Of a stretch of 64,000 nucleotides of DNA, positions 49,701-61,367 are shown in pieces. The stretch lies in the NCBI RefSeq assembly GCF_013373865.1, contig NC_050475.1:22085495-22149494 (forward strand), in the 5' to 3' direction. Numbering within the stretch: the stretch's first letter is position 1; each line of letters starts with the position of its first letter. This DNA is from Monomorium pharaonis (Eukaryota; Arthropoda; Insecta; Hymenoptera; Formicidae). The notes beneath the pieces are model-generated. The model did no database searches, was not told the origin of the DNA, and saw only the letters and a program-made list of their open reading frames with translations. The position numbers and the translations under genes were made by a program.

Positions 49701-52700
49701 CAAAAAACTTGAATTTCTAAGGCTACACGTCAAGTGCTAATCGAATATCGACAGATCTATTTATTTTAACGCAATTTTCATATAGTTCGGGACGCGTACA
49801 ATATGTTTCTATAAATTTCAGGTGATATAATTAATTAGAACATTTTTTAAACAATTATTTTGCCCGAAAAACTTGAATTTCTAAGGCTACACGTCAAGTG
49901 CTAATCGAATATCGACAGATCTATTTATTTTAACGTAATTCTCATATAGTTCTGGACGCGTACAATATGTTTCTATAGAGTTCAGGTGATATAATTAATC
50001 AAAACATTTTTTAAACAATTATTTTGCCCGAAAAACTTGAATTTCTAAGGCTACACGTCAAGTGCTAATCGAATATCGACAGATCTATTTATTTTAACGT
50101 AATTCTCATATAGTTCGGGACGCGTACAATATGTTTCTATAGAGTTCAGGTGTTATAATTAATTAAAACATTTTTTAAACAATTATTTTGCCCAAAAAAC
50201 TTGAATTTCTAAGGCTACACGTCAAGTGCTAATCGAATATCGACAGATCTATTTATTTTAACGCAATTTTCATATAGTTTGGGACGCGTACATTATGTTT
50301 CTATAAAGTTCAGGTGATATAATTAATTAGAACATTTTTTAAACAATTATTTTGCCCGAAAAACTTGAATTTCTAAGGCTACACGTCAAGTGCTAATCGA
50401 ATATCGACAGATCTATTTATTTTAACGTAATTCTCATATAGTTCGGGACGCGTACAATATGTTTCTATAGAGTTCAGGTGATATAATTAATTAAAACATT
50501 TTTTAAACAATTATTTTGCCCGAAAAACTTGAATTTTTGGGCTAGACGTGAAGTGCTAATAGAATATCGACAGATCTATTTATTTTAACGTAATTCTCAT
50601 ATAGTTCGGGACGCGTACAATATGTATTTATACAGTTTAGATGATATAATTAATTAGAACATTTTTTAAACAATTATTTTGCCTGAAAAACTTGAATTTT
50701 TAAGGCTTGACGTAAAGTGCTAATCGAATATCGACAGATCTATTTATTTGAACGCAATTCTCATATAGTTCGGGACGCGTACAATATGTTTCTATAAAGT
50801 TCAGGTGATATAATTAATTAAAACATTTTTTAAACAATTATTTTGTTCGGAAAACTTGAATTTTGAAGGTTAGACGTGAAGTGTTAATGAAATATCGACA
50901 GATTTATTTATTTTAACGCAGTTTTCATATAGTTCTGGACGCGAACAGTAATTTTCTAAAGAGTTACGGTGATATAATTAATTAAAACATTTTTTAAAAT
51001 ATTATTTTGCCCGATAAACTTGAATTTTGGGGGCTAAAGGTGAGATGTTGTTTAAATATCGACAGTTCTATTTATTTCAACGCAATTCTCATATAGTTTC
51101 GGACGCGTACAATAAGTTTCTAAGAAGTTCCGGTAATATAATTAATTAAAACATTATTTAAACAATTATTTTACCCGACGAAACTTGACGAAAAACTTGA
51201 ATTTTGAAAGCTGGACGTGAAGTGCTTATTGAATATCGACAGATTTATTTATTTTAACGCAGTTTTCATATAGTTCCTGACGCGTACAATAATTTTCTAA
51301 AGAGTTCGCCAGAAAGTGAAAGTTTTGAAAATTGATTGAAAATTAACAGGTAACATTACATATAATATATTATAATTTTTAATTTATTTAAAGGGGATTA
51401 AGTATGGAGTGAAAGTATGTGAGAGTGATATTAAGAAACATGAAAATATAATATAATTACTAACTTGTGTTTAGAGAGAGAGAGAAAGGCGTAGGGTGGA
51501 GAGTGGGAGAGCGTGAGAGATAAAGACGAGGATTAAATAAGAAAGTAAAATGTAAGAGTAATATTGAACAATATGAAAATAATATAATTAATATCATTAA
51601 TAATATAATTAGTAATTTAGAGAGGGGGAGAAGGAGCGTGAGATAGAGAAGGGCATTAAATATGATAAAGTGTGTGAGAGTAATATTACAGAAGAAAAAA
51701 AAGTGCAATGTTCAATATAAAAATGCTAAGTGGCGCGCGCGAAGCGCGCGCATTGTTGTGTTCTAGTTATGTATAAATTTGATAGATTTGAAATTTAATT
51801 AAGAAAGAATAGAACTCTTAATTATTTATTTAAAATTATTTTAAAAATATGTGATTATTACAATAGTTCTATTATGTTTGCGTTCGTTTAAATTCCTGTT
51901 TATATATGTCACAAAGTAAAGTAATGAAATCTCTGAAAGATTATCTTTTAACTTTTTAGTAGAAAATTATTTGGAAAATAACTCGACATTGACCATGTTT
52001 TTGAAATTCGAGGCCAAAATGTGTATATAGTATATACACTGTAAAAAATTTGTGTAAAGTATTGGATAATTTTAAGAAATAAATTTTCCAAAATTTGATT
52101 TGCATGATATCGTTATCGAACATTGCGATTATTAGTGTGGCAGATTAACTACTAATTTAGCTTAATGGGCACTAAAGAAATTTAATTAATGACGAAACGG
52201 AACGTCGATCGTTGGTGGTGACCAATAGCGATGTCCTTGCGACGAACGAACGAATAAACGAGTGAGCGAGTAAGCGAACGAGCTTCCCCGATCCTAAGGG
52301 ATCGAACGATCAGTGCACGTTAATTAATTTCCGGCCTAACGAAGTCTTCGGCAGTCTGCAAATTCATCGTCGTGGAACATACGACAGGTAATTTTCGGTA
52401 GCAATTGCATGAAGGACATCGACGAGCGAGGAAAATACAGAAAGTACGGTTGAGCAATGTAATCTAATTTCATGACTTTCACTGAGTGCCGCTTTCGTCA
52501 ATTAATGTCAATCAATAATTATGATATAGAATAAGAACGATGATTTGAAATAATTAACATTGGAGGCAGAAGCGTAATGTGTAGTGATTAATACTTTAAA
52601 TATCAATTACGAAAAACCTTTACGAATACATTTCAAATTCTTTAAAGTTTTTCTTAACACATAATTGTATTATAATATTGCATATGACACTATTATTTAG

Positions 52701-53463
52701 TTATTAAGTCGTCGCCTTCAGCAAATATACGGTGTATTGTTACAGGTAGTAAAAAAGAAGGAAAACATTATTTTATATGTTTATTTATTGAATAATGCAA
52801 TAATGAATTGAATTACGCACGGAGTTTAGGATTAATTGATTAATGTGCATCGATTTATGATTGCAATTTCATGGACAACATGCCTCACCGATATCGAATA
52901 TTTCGTATCGTTAATTAATTCTGTTAATCCGAAAACGACCGACTTTGCGTTGCGTCAATTATTGAAAACAACTCGGATAATGTCGAATGCTGAAAATAAT
53001 TATCGTCGCGCGCGCACGAATGGATAAAATTTACATTTTAGTATTTATACGCAATTTCCTCAAAATAGTGTTTCAAGCAAGGATATCAATAGATATAGTA
53101 TTATAATTGTTAGTATAATGATTATCAAAATGCAATAAATCTTCGAACAGTTATTATTGTCATAAATCTCATGAAAGTTGTATAAATTATCAGTAGTTTA
53201 ATTGCAGTGGTCAGTATAGTATATTATAATTATTTAATATTTATTATCCTAACTATCAAATTATTAGAATATGTTTGTTAATTTTATTTATTATCGGAGT
53301 AACATTGACAATATTTATATTTATATCAAAATTCTCTGTCATTAATATTGTTCATTACTAATTAAATACATTTTTATTAGAATCTGTATATACATATATA
53401 TATTTTTTTAATAAGATATCAGAAATCCATATTCATGAACACACACACACAAAATTTACATAC

Positions 53464-53513
<50 letters not shown>

Positions 53514-54735
53514 TATGAATCGTGCAATTCCTTTGGCATAATTTCGCTAAGTAATCATGATTTATACTCTGCGCATACCCGCGTATAGTATACGGATACA
53601 GTATAGTATACACTACGCTGAGAACAAAGCCACTATTACGTTGAAGTCATTAATATTACTTTACCCTTTCATTGCCGCAGCTCCGGAAAATGATAAATTC
53701 TATGTCTCAGGACACTATTCGCAGCCTAGATAGCAGTAATTGTTATTTCATGTTAATTTTTGTGCTTGATGTGATAAATAACTCGATTTCCTTTGACGCA
53801 TTATCGCGATAGATTAATTGTAAGAACATGACTTTTGTACAAACGTGCTTACGAAAATTGACAACGAGAAATTTACGATTTCCTTATTAGTTTGTTTATT
53901 TTGATTTGTTATTAAACTTGATTTTATAATTCTCATTAATTAATTAAAAAATGTTTTTTATAGAAAATTAAGACTGATAAAATTTCAGTAAATTTATTTT
54001 TTCACACTATGAAAATTGATTTGTATATTGCATTGTGCTTTTTTGATAAATATTCGTTCGAATTAAAAGAGTTTTTATATAAAGATTTTTTTATAGAATT
54101 TCTAATATGTCAGAAAATCTATTTTAATATATAGAATATCAAAATAATATAAGAAATACAACATTATGAGACATATTATATGAGAAATATTTTTTATTAA
54201 TTTTAATTATTTTCCACATTGCTTTTATTGACTAACAGTTAGTCTAATTGTTAGTCAATAAAAGCAATGTGGAAAATAATTAAAATTAATAAAATAATAA
54301 AAATCTATTTCAGTGTGATACGTACTAATAAATATAAATAAACCGATCAATTTATTTTACAATTGACATAGAACAGATCGAATTTGCAATTTTGTTTTTA
54401 TCCGAATAAAAAAGCTTTAATTGTCAGATGTTGCGCGCACGCACAACGCGAAATAATTATTAACTTTGTAAGCTTAAACTTTTTCTTTGCTTACTTTCTA
54501 AATACTTCGAAATGTAATCTAAAATATATTTATATTTATATGAGCTAAGATTATTAAATTAATATATTTTAAAAAATATTATAATCAGCACCAAGATCTA
54601 GCTGTGACTGTTTAGGCCTTCTCAACTTTATTGATATGTTTGAACATTTATACGATCTAAGAATTGTAATCTAAAATATTTAATCAAAAATATGGGAAAT
54701 AGGAATTAATAGATATAAATAATCATCGAAATTTA

Positions 54736-54778
<43 letters not shown>

Positions 54779-55692
54779 TGTTTCTTTTTCTATCTCGATT
54801 TTAACATTTTTTTTCTCAACTGACATTTTAGACAAATCAAATTTATACATCTATTTTTAACTCGGTTTATCCGTTTTTACATTTTAAATTTGCTCCTTAT
54901 ATTTTTGGACGTAATTGTTTATTTGGAAAGTGTAATGTTCACTGAAATTTCTATTCACTTTTCTTACTACGTAAAGTATTGTCCTTAGTATCATTTGCAT
55001 ATGTAGAATTTGTATAAATATGTACGCGTACATCTGAAAAGATTCATTTTGTTTTTATAATTTTATAAAACAGATGCCAAATCTATCTCTTATTTGAATA
55101 TAATATAATATATTTAAATTATAATTTATTCAAGTAAAGTGTCTAAATGTTTGAATATAAAATATTAAAAAATTTTTAATTCTCTTTTACAATTTTATCG
55201 TAAAATTCAAAATTAAAAAACTTTATACCGAAATATTTCTTATCAGACATAAAAATCTTTAATGTTATTTATTAATCACGATGAAAGAAACAGGCATTAG
55301 TTAGACAACTTAACAGCGCAAATAAGCTTGTCATATTTATTACAGTATGGTAAAATATTTAGCGAATATTTAACACTAGAAGTATCATTTTTGACCATTT
55401 CTATTTTTAAGATTAACGGCCTATATACAAGAGGTATATTTTTAACAAAACATTCAATGTACAAAATATACAGCGAAATAACTAAGCTAATAACGTTAAT
55501 TTTCAAATTTGACGTATTTTCAATAGATAATAATCAGAACAGAAACCACCTTCAATTTTTCTAAGTTTTTTTCTGTCCAGTACTTTTAGTGTTAAACTGT
55601 CTATAATATATTGGTCAAGAATTTCTCTGACATTTGTCCTTACATTTTTTACGTTGTTCACGCGTTTTTGTTTTTACATGTGAATACCAAAG

Positions 55693-55749
<57 letters not shown>

Positions 55750-56651
55750 CATGAAAGTGTTATAATATAAATACATATATTATTTTAAATTAAAAAAATA
55801 AATTAAGAAATCAAAGCGAATAAGAAAGTAAATTGTGTGTGAGAACAAATTAATAAAATATATCGATAAACATATACATATTTACATAGAAGCGAGACTC
55901 ACCAATTGTCGTTATCACTGTAAGAGAATACAGAAAAGCACCGGCAAAGGTCCACTTGTTTTCCTCCCTGCCATCGTACCCACTTTTTATAGCTTTAACT
56001 ACGTCGCTCTGGTAACTTTCGAGAATATCTCTCACCTTTGCCTTCCAGAGTTTTTCCGAAAAAACATTTTCCTATAAACAATATTAATAACATCAAAGTA
56101 TTAAAAAATAAATTGCTATCAACAATATTGATGTCAATGTTTAAAACATTCACATTTTTTCTTCCTCGATACTTTCTCTTTAGTTAAAGCGAGATCAAAT
56201 CCGAAGTAGGTGAAGGTAAGAAAACTTGAAAAGGGGATAAAGTCTATATCCCTACGTATACATCTTCGGCAAGGATATACCACAACTAATTTCGTGACTA
56301 CGGAAAACCGCACGCGTAGTTTAATTCATGTAAATTTTTCACCTTGGAAGTAAACTCCCAAAGATTGGCGGCCGTTTGATTTCTTAGCTTGATAACATCG
56401 CCGGCGACATCCAAGCTGATTTTACCCTCGATATAGGTGAATAGAAAGGCGCCCGCTATAGTGTATCCCACTACCAGACACACGATGCCGACGTTACTGA
56501 AGAGGAAGGCTATCAGTGCCCTAGTCCAGTCGACGATCCGCTCACCCCACGGCTTCCGCTTGCGTTTCCGCCCTCTTCCGCTTCGGCCCCGATAACTTCC
56601 ACGCTGCCAGCTCCTACTGGCCGAGGAACGGGACGTTCCGTCCGTTTCCAT
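33392..56651 (-). CDS. Two-pore-domain potassium channel B (TWIK type), seven exons, 400 aa
   Basis: Minus-strand exons 56343-56651, 55903-56071, 38448-38604, 38235-38322, 37789-37976, 37030-37214 and 33392-33498 (or its duplicate 35373-35479) sum to 1203 bp, and all phases agree. The N-terminus is very basic (RGRKRKRK), then M1 (about 47-73), pore 1 TTIGYGN, M2 (WGKVVTIVYAIIGMPLFLLY), a loop with an acidic stretch, M3, pore 2 TIGFGD and M4 with AMCFNLMQEEV. Filters are canonical for a K+ leak channel. Intron 2 is about 17.3 kb and contains a satellite array. The last exon is duplicated, and an alternative C-terminal exon may exist at 32334-32568. No orthologue name is assigned. Confidence 0.9.
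33562..34437. mobile_element. Fold-back element, distal copy with damaged right end
   Basis: Same element as 35543-36452, but its right part is interrupted by a degraded copy of sequence found at 32281-32373, and the right terminus is cut short. Confidence 0.65.
34494..36253. repeat. Direct duplication, proximal copy (carries a second M4 exon)
   Basis: Near-identical partner of 32512-34260. The M4 exon at 35373-35479 is intact. The sequence between the copies (34261-34493) is a mosaic of fragments seen elsewhere nearby. Confidence 0.9.
35373..35479 (-). CDS. K2P B exon 7, proximal duplicate copy
   Basis: Same coding sequence and acceptor as the distal copy. Being nearer to exon 6, it would normally be met first by the splicing machinery. 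Whether it exists in the genome or is an assembly duplicate is open. Confidence 0.7.
35543..36452. mobile_element. 910-bp fold-back (palindromic) element rich in AGTTC motifs
   Basis: The ends are inverted copies beginning CACACCATATTCAAAAAT. Several inner blocks also pair, for example the stretch at about 35866-35965 with that at 36167-36260, and the GTGCCAC blocks at 35833 and 36300. No coding capacity and no clear target duplication are seen. The family is not recognised. Confidence 0.7.
37030..37214 (-). CDS. K2P B exon 6 (end of M3, pore 2)
   Basis: Encodes YIWGGAVLFSIWENW, the pore helix YFCFVSLSTIGFGD and the start of M4 (CSMYLMLG). Acceptor TATAG, donor G|GTAAGA. Confidence 0.93.
37529..37592. 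repeat. (TA)n-(TATG)n compound microsatellite in K2P B intron 5
   Basis: TA run followed by TATG units, between exons 6 and 5. Confidence 0.9.
37789..37976 (-). CDS. K2P B exon 5 (acidic loop and start of M3)
   Basis: Encodes a Glu/Asp-rich loop (with DVNDEDDDESD) and VPLTLCLAIMAG. Acceptor TGCAG, donor GG|GTGAGC; phase 0 in, phase 2 out. Confidence 0.88.
38235..38322 (-). CDS. K2P B exon 4 (basic linker)
   Basis: An 88-bp exon too short to stand out alone. It is required to keep the frame between exons 3 and 5: acceptor TTCAAG, donor CAG|GTAAGC, 30 codons without a stop, basic and polar. Confidence 0.75.
38448..38604 (-). CDS. K2P B exon 3 (pore 1 filter end, M2)
   Basis: Starts by completing the GYG filter (GYGNICPRTKWG) and encodes M2 and the LARSFKW linker. 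Acceptor TGCGCAG, donor AA|GTAAGA. Confidence 0.93.
39957..40000. repeat. Poly(T) run of about 44 bases
   Basis: Uninterrupted T tract, preceded by TTTGACTTT repeats. On the minus strand it reads as a poly(A) tail, which could mark an old retroposed insertion, but no upstream retroposon body is recognised. Confidence 0.9.
41897..41943. repeat. (GA)n microsatellite
   Basis: Pure GA run. Confidence 0.95.
42472..42560. mobile_element. Short 89-bp TACACTGA-ended element
   Basis: Begins TACACTGAAAGAAAAG and ends in an inverted TTTTTAGTGTA. Termini match those of 28475-28690 and 57142-57348, so it looks like a decayed or internally deleted member of the same family. Confidence 0.5.
42602..42687. 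repeat. Inverted repeat around an (AT)n core
   Basis: Arms reading ATTAAGAAATCTCAG and its reverse complement flank a TA run; it could extrude as a cruciform. Confidence 0.85.
46671..46737. repeat. (GA)n run followed by a G tract
   Basis: GA run ends in about 11-13 Gs, just left of the satellite array. Confidence 0.95.
47230..51310. repeat. Satellite array, about 25 monomers of 164 bp, with dimeric higher-order structure
   Basis: The anchor TTTTGCCC recurs at 47727, 47891, 48055, 48219, 48383, 48548, 48712, 48877 and so on to 51172, always 163-167 bp apart. Each monomer holds CATATAGTTCGGGACGCG and AATCGAATATCGACAG motifs. Inner monomers are nearly identical; those at both ends (before 47700, after 50840) are diverged. 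Between about 48219 and 49700 two types alternate (GGCTACACGTC and GGCTGGACGCC), giving 328-329-bp dimers. There is no coding frame. Confidence 0.95.
53467..53508. repeat. (TA)n microsatellite
   Basis: Pure TA run. Confidence 0.95.
54194..54292. repeat. Perfect 44-bp inverted repeat with an 11-base loop
   Basis: The arm 54194-54237 is an exact reverse complement of 54249-54292. It could be a recent fold-back insertion or a hairpin-RNA locus. Confidence 0.9.
55696..55742. repeat. (GT)n microsatellite
   Basis: GT run ending in GCGCGC, 160 bp from K2P B exon 2. Confidence 0.95.
55903..56071 (-). CDS. K2P B exon 2 (cap and pore 1)
   Basis: Encodes the extracellular cap and WTFAGAFLYSLTVITTIG, the first pore helix. 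Acceptor TATAG, donor G|GTGAGT-like (GTGAGTC). Confidence 0.93.
56343..56651 (-). CDS. K2P B exon 1 (N-terminus, M1)
   Basis: ATG at 56651 in the context ATCGATGG; 103 codons with a highly basic start and M1 (IVCLVVGYTIAGAFLF). Donor AAG|GTGAAA. Confidence 0.9.
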
Positions 56652-57141
56652 CGATGATGACGGCTTCTCGCGACGATGTCACCTCGATCGCGTTACTTGG
56701 AACCGATTCGCCAACATCACGCTGAGCTCTCTCTCTCGTCGTTACTAATTCCGTAATAGTACGCGATGATACCGCTGTAGACTGTCATCTTGCGTAATCA
56801 TGCGATCACCTCACCTTTAATAGCCTTCTTGCCCCCTAATAATGCATTGACAATTAGGAAAGCCTTTCGCGAGAAACCGTCAAATCACTACAGGAATTTA
56901 CATTGTTGCTCGAAAACCACAATCGAAAAATTGCCTTTCCGTTCCGTGTAACATCAGTTTCCGATCGAGAGAACGCCAGAAATCTCGCTCGCTAATTTGA
57001 AATTAAATTCACGTGTTGTACATATCATACCTTTTCTCTTAAATTAATTTAGTTGGCTTAAAGACAAAGATATATAATTATTTGTAGGTAATTGTAATTT
57101 GTCTTTTCAACTTTTAACTTGTCCATTTTTTATTAAATATC

Positions 57142-57348
57142 TACACTGAAAAAAAATCTAATATAACCAATAAGATATGTAGTTGCGGGCTGCCAACTAT
57201 AAATGTACTCAATACAATAATATATGCTATTGCATTATCAACATTATTGTACTTGCATTAACAATAAATATTATTGTATTGAGTATTTTATGTAGTTGGC
57301 TGCCCGTAATTACATATGTTATTGCCTATATTACTTTTTTTCTGTGTA
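57142..57348. mobile_element. 207-bp fold-back MITE-like element with TA flanks
   Basis: Ends TACACTGAAAAAAAA and TACACAGAAAAAAAG (inverted), with about 55 bp of pairing arms including GGGCTGCCAACTA and its partner. Same terminus as the element at 28475-28690. Confidence 0.75.
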
Positions 57349-60300
57349 TCGCGACACGATAAACTTTTCATAAAAATGTTAATTAATAAGAGTTGACACT
57401 ATTAAAATTTTTCTTCTCGTTAAAATTGGTGGTCTAAAAAAACTTGCTTAATTATTACATTATCGCGATGACATTATTAACAAGCTACAACGGATCGTAT
57501 ATAATGGACCGTTATGGAAGAACGGAGTGTAAGTAGATGTAAGGAGATCGCGAACTCTTATGTACGAGAATACACGAGGGGTAAAATGTACATTGACCGG
57601 GGCTAATGGAGAGTTACGGGCAAATTTAATGAGAAGCGACCTATCTCCGATATTTCTTCTGCCTCCGCGACAGTTGATCCTCAAAGTCTGATATCGACTT
57701 CGTCATGGTCCTCGGGGAATCAAAAACACGAATGTCGTCGTCGCTACTGTGAAAGAGATGAACCACTTGGCCGCTTAACAAAATCTATTGTGAAACTGTT
57801 TACGATCCTGCGAAAAATAATCGACGATTTCTCCGAAGTCGTCGATGCGAGATGTAATCTAATTTTAATTAAATTTTTTCGATTTTCTTAGATATTATTT
57901 TCGCAAATAAGAGAATAAATCATTGAAACAAGATTTACACGTTGTTCTGAGTATTCCTATGTTTTAACACACAATTAATACAAAACATCGATCCTTTGCA
58001 ATTCTATAAATTTCGATAAAATACATTTTATTTCAATTTTCAAAATAAATCATGGAAATGGCTTATTATGAGTAAAATACTTAATATTAATTTGTTTGTT
58101 GAGATTAATATGCAATTGGAATCTAATATTGGAATCTATTTCTGGTCTTATTACTATACCAATATGGAAATTGAGAACGACAAAACATTCTTAATAAATG
58201 AACATTTGCCTTAAAAAATTTCTATATTTAATCAAAAATATTATATTACATAGTAAAAATTGAAACGATACTTGTGGTATCGGTATCGGCCGAGGTATCA
58301 AGCCGAAAATTGGCAATTTCGTTTGTTGACATGGACAAAATGATAAGCAACGCGATGGTCGATCGAATCTTAAGATCACAAGGGAACAAAATCGATTTTA
58401 AATTTGAGAATCACCTCGTTTACTTCATATCTCCCGCGCGCTAGAATTTCTGCGTTTATTGCTCATTTTTACAAAAGTTATACTTGGACACACATCTATG
58501 CATATACTATTACACTAGACAATTACGATATGCCGCTGCCACGTGTTAAAAAGACATATATTACCATTTATTTAGTTTACAATTTTCGTTTCTTTTTGTA
58601 GATCATCTTTTTCCGTAGAATCCTATTGACAACACCGTGAACAATATATGGAAATATATTGGCGGTTCTTCGTGGAAACCTTGCACCTCAATTCCTAAGT
58701 ACTTTCGAAGTAACAACATGATTGTTAATTGTTTCGACTTTGGCATCCGAGCGACACTTTCGTTACATCATTATTACGCGCGTATACGTACACAACGAGT
58801 AATTAATTTCCGAGCGACAACATTCCATTGCGTAATATGCTTTTGTGAAAAGATTCAAGTTGGACAATGATCAGAGTCTGAGCCTTAATTGCCGGTATGC
58901 GAGCATATGGAAAACAACCCATCTCGACCAAGTTTCCCCGTAAACTGATTTCTTCGTGGCATCCGCGCCACGACATGCACCATCCCGAAATAGCACGTCG
59001 CCGAAAATAACCGAGTTCAAGTCGCCTGGGTTTCTGATCGTGCTATCGGTCGAATCGCCGGACTTGCCAGACACCCGGTAGACAAACGTATTCGATAATT
59101 CAGTTAGATGAACAAAATATTGAAATATTCAAATATGAAAAAGCTAAAACATAAACAAACATTTGGAATAAAAATCTTCTGTCGTTTTCTCAATTTTGTG
59201 ACATACTTTTATTTATTTGAGTGATCGATAAAAGTTAAATACAAATAGATTGTTTGACAATATATTCTTTGATCGATCATTTACCGCAATATTTACGTAA
59301 AAATATTTAACTTTTTTATAGAGAATAATTATTTTGTGACGCTGGCAGAATGAGATTGGGGGAACGAAGGAAGGAGGGGGAGAGAGAGAGAGAGACGCCG
59401 TCTTGGTCGGTTTAAAATTTATGAAATGCAGATTTTGCTCGTGCCAGGATTGCTCATTCGTAATGGACGTGGACGAAAGTTCTTAGCGACTATTATTTCT
59501 TCTTTGAGTAGGCTTTACCGCGCGATTATCGAGTCGTTGAAACTGGAACCGTTAACTGGATATACCGACGCCACCGTCGTCGAGAATATTAATGTTCTCG
59601 CGATTTAAACTACGAAATGCAACTGCGAGTGTAGTAGCGAAAATATACGAGAACATACATGTATGAGTAGCAAAGGGGATGAAAGGGGATTTGCATAGCA
59701 AGCGTGAATTTTGCATGCGGCAAGTGCGTCCGGGAAAATATTGTAAGAACAATCTTGTGCGCGCGGAAGGTAGTAAGCCGCACAAAAATATCGTACCCGC
59801 TGAAAGATAATCGTATTCTCACGTGCGTTCGAAGAAAATTTAAAAGACTGCTGGAAAGTAAGACTATTTCTTGGAAACGTGAGAATTTTCAGATTTCTAG
59901 AGGTTCCATTTGCTTCCCGAGCAACAAATGGTCGGTTAGATAAAGATTTAAAAAATATAAAAAAGTAGATCAAAATTTCTGTAAATGCGCATTAAATAAA
60001 TAAACATTTTTATAAATCTTGTAAAATGTACAATTACACAAGGAGAAAATAATAGATATTGAGCTGGGGGTGATAAAAAGAAAAATATAAGAGTGATAAT
60101 TTTTATGAAACATTTTTATAAAAATAATATATTTAGTAAGTAAAATCTTACAGTTTGATATTAATACGTATAATATATAATTATATAATGATTACAATAA
60201 TATTTATGTAATGATATTATCTAAACTATATGTAAATAAGCTAAAATTTATTACGAATAATGTACTATTGAACAAAATCTGAAAGGAAAATGCAAATATC

Positions 60301-60399
60301 GACTTTAATATTAAAGCTACCAATATGCAAAGTGTATGTAAATTTACTTGCATTTCACGACTGTTATTCTATTCATTTTACAGATTTAATTTTCAGACT

Positions 60400-60401
<2 letters not shown>

Positions 60402-60448
<47 letters not shown>
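60402..60448. repeat. (TA)n microsatellite
   Basis: Pure TA run; frames reading IYIYIY over it are not genes. Confidence 0.95.
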
Positions 60449-60450
<2 letters not shown>

Positions 60451-60751
60451 GTACGCAGCAATATTATACAGTTACAATACTATTTTCCTTATAATGTTCC
60501 TCGCAAGCTGTAGTTTTCCTCTTTATCATTATTCCATTAGTATACAATTAATAATAGTAATTCTCGTAACAATAGTATTTCTCGATATTGTATCAATCAA
60601 AGATATGGAACATGTTAAAACATGAAAAGGCAAAAAATTTGAAAACTAAGAAATTAAAATATTAATAATGCCATTGAAATATCTATAAATTAAAAATATT
60701 ATGAGATAAACTGTGTATAAATTAATATAATTTGATGCGTTTTCGTACTGC

Positions 60752-60757
60752 TTTATT
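60752..60757 (-). terminator. Polyadenylation signal of K2P D
   Basis: Minus-strand AATAAA about 137 bp after the stop codon at 60894-60896. Confidence 0.55.
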
Positions 60758-60893
60758 TTTGACAAGACGAGCGAAAAGTGCCAGATTTCTCGATCGAGAC
60801 GCGAACTGAGAAGTCTTCTGGATCTTGTATGTATCATATATGCAAAGACAGATGACTTTGAGTATGTCAAATAGTAAGCAAAAAATCATAAAA

Positions 60894-61308
60894 TCAGAGT
60901 TTCGGCTCGTTTTCATAGACCTCATCTTCGTATTCGGCGTCGTATTCGGCGTCGTAGTCCTCGGCTTCTTCCTCTTCTGCCTCCTCGTCAGTCTCTTTGA
61001 TGATACCTAGCCTCTTCGCGACGCTCTTCACATTGTTGATGACCTCCTCTTGCACCAGATTAAAGCTCATTGCCAGCAAGGCAATTCCAAATAGCAGGTA
61101 AAGAGAACAAAGGGCGATGCTTTTCTGCGCGTCCGACTTGTACATCGGTACAAAATCGCCAAAACCTTATAAATAGAAGAGATAGGAGATCATGCGAGTT
61201 TTACGTCATCGTATTCGAAATAAACGCAAGATCAATAAATAAATGGATAGAGATAAGCACGGAAGTAGAACTTTTGAAATCGTTAGAAAATATATGTATA
61301 TTCTCTGA

Positions 61309-61367
<59 letters not shown>

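Larger units (their letters stand above)
38605..55902 (-). other. K2P B intron 2, about 17.3 kb
   Basis: No other gene is recognised inside. It holds microsatellites (39487 GT, 41897 GA, 46671 GA, 53467 TA, 54745 CT, 55696 GT), a 44-base T run, a 164-bp satellite array, small fold-back elements and a strong hairpin. GC-richer patches near 43560-43900, 45300-45600 and 52180-52440 have no coding signal and might be enhancers or alternative promoters, which is speculation. Confidence 0.7.
56652..60893. other. 4.2-kb spacer between K2P B start and K2P D end
   Basis: The first few hundred bases, fairly rich in CpG, should carry the K2P B promoter. A fold-back element lies at 57142-57348. Somewhat GC-richer patches at 58850-59100 and 59340-59900 show no supported gene. 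The right end includes a TA microsatellite (60402-60448) and the polyadenylation signal of K2P D. Confidence 0.65.

Noticed and set aside
47230..51310. CRISPR-like regular array
   Set aside because: Whole 164-bp units are repeated head to tail with no unique spacers; this is a eukaryotic satellite.
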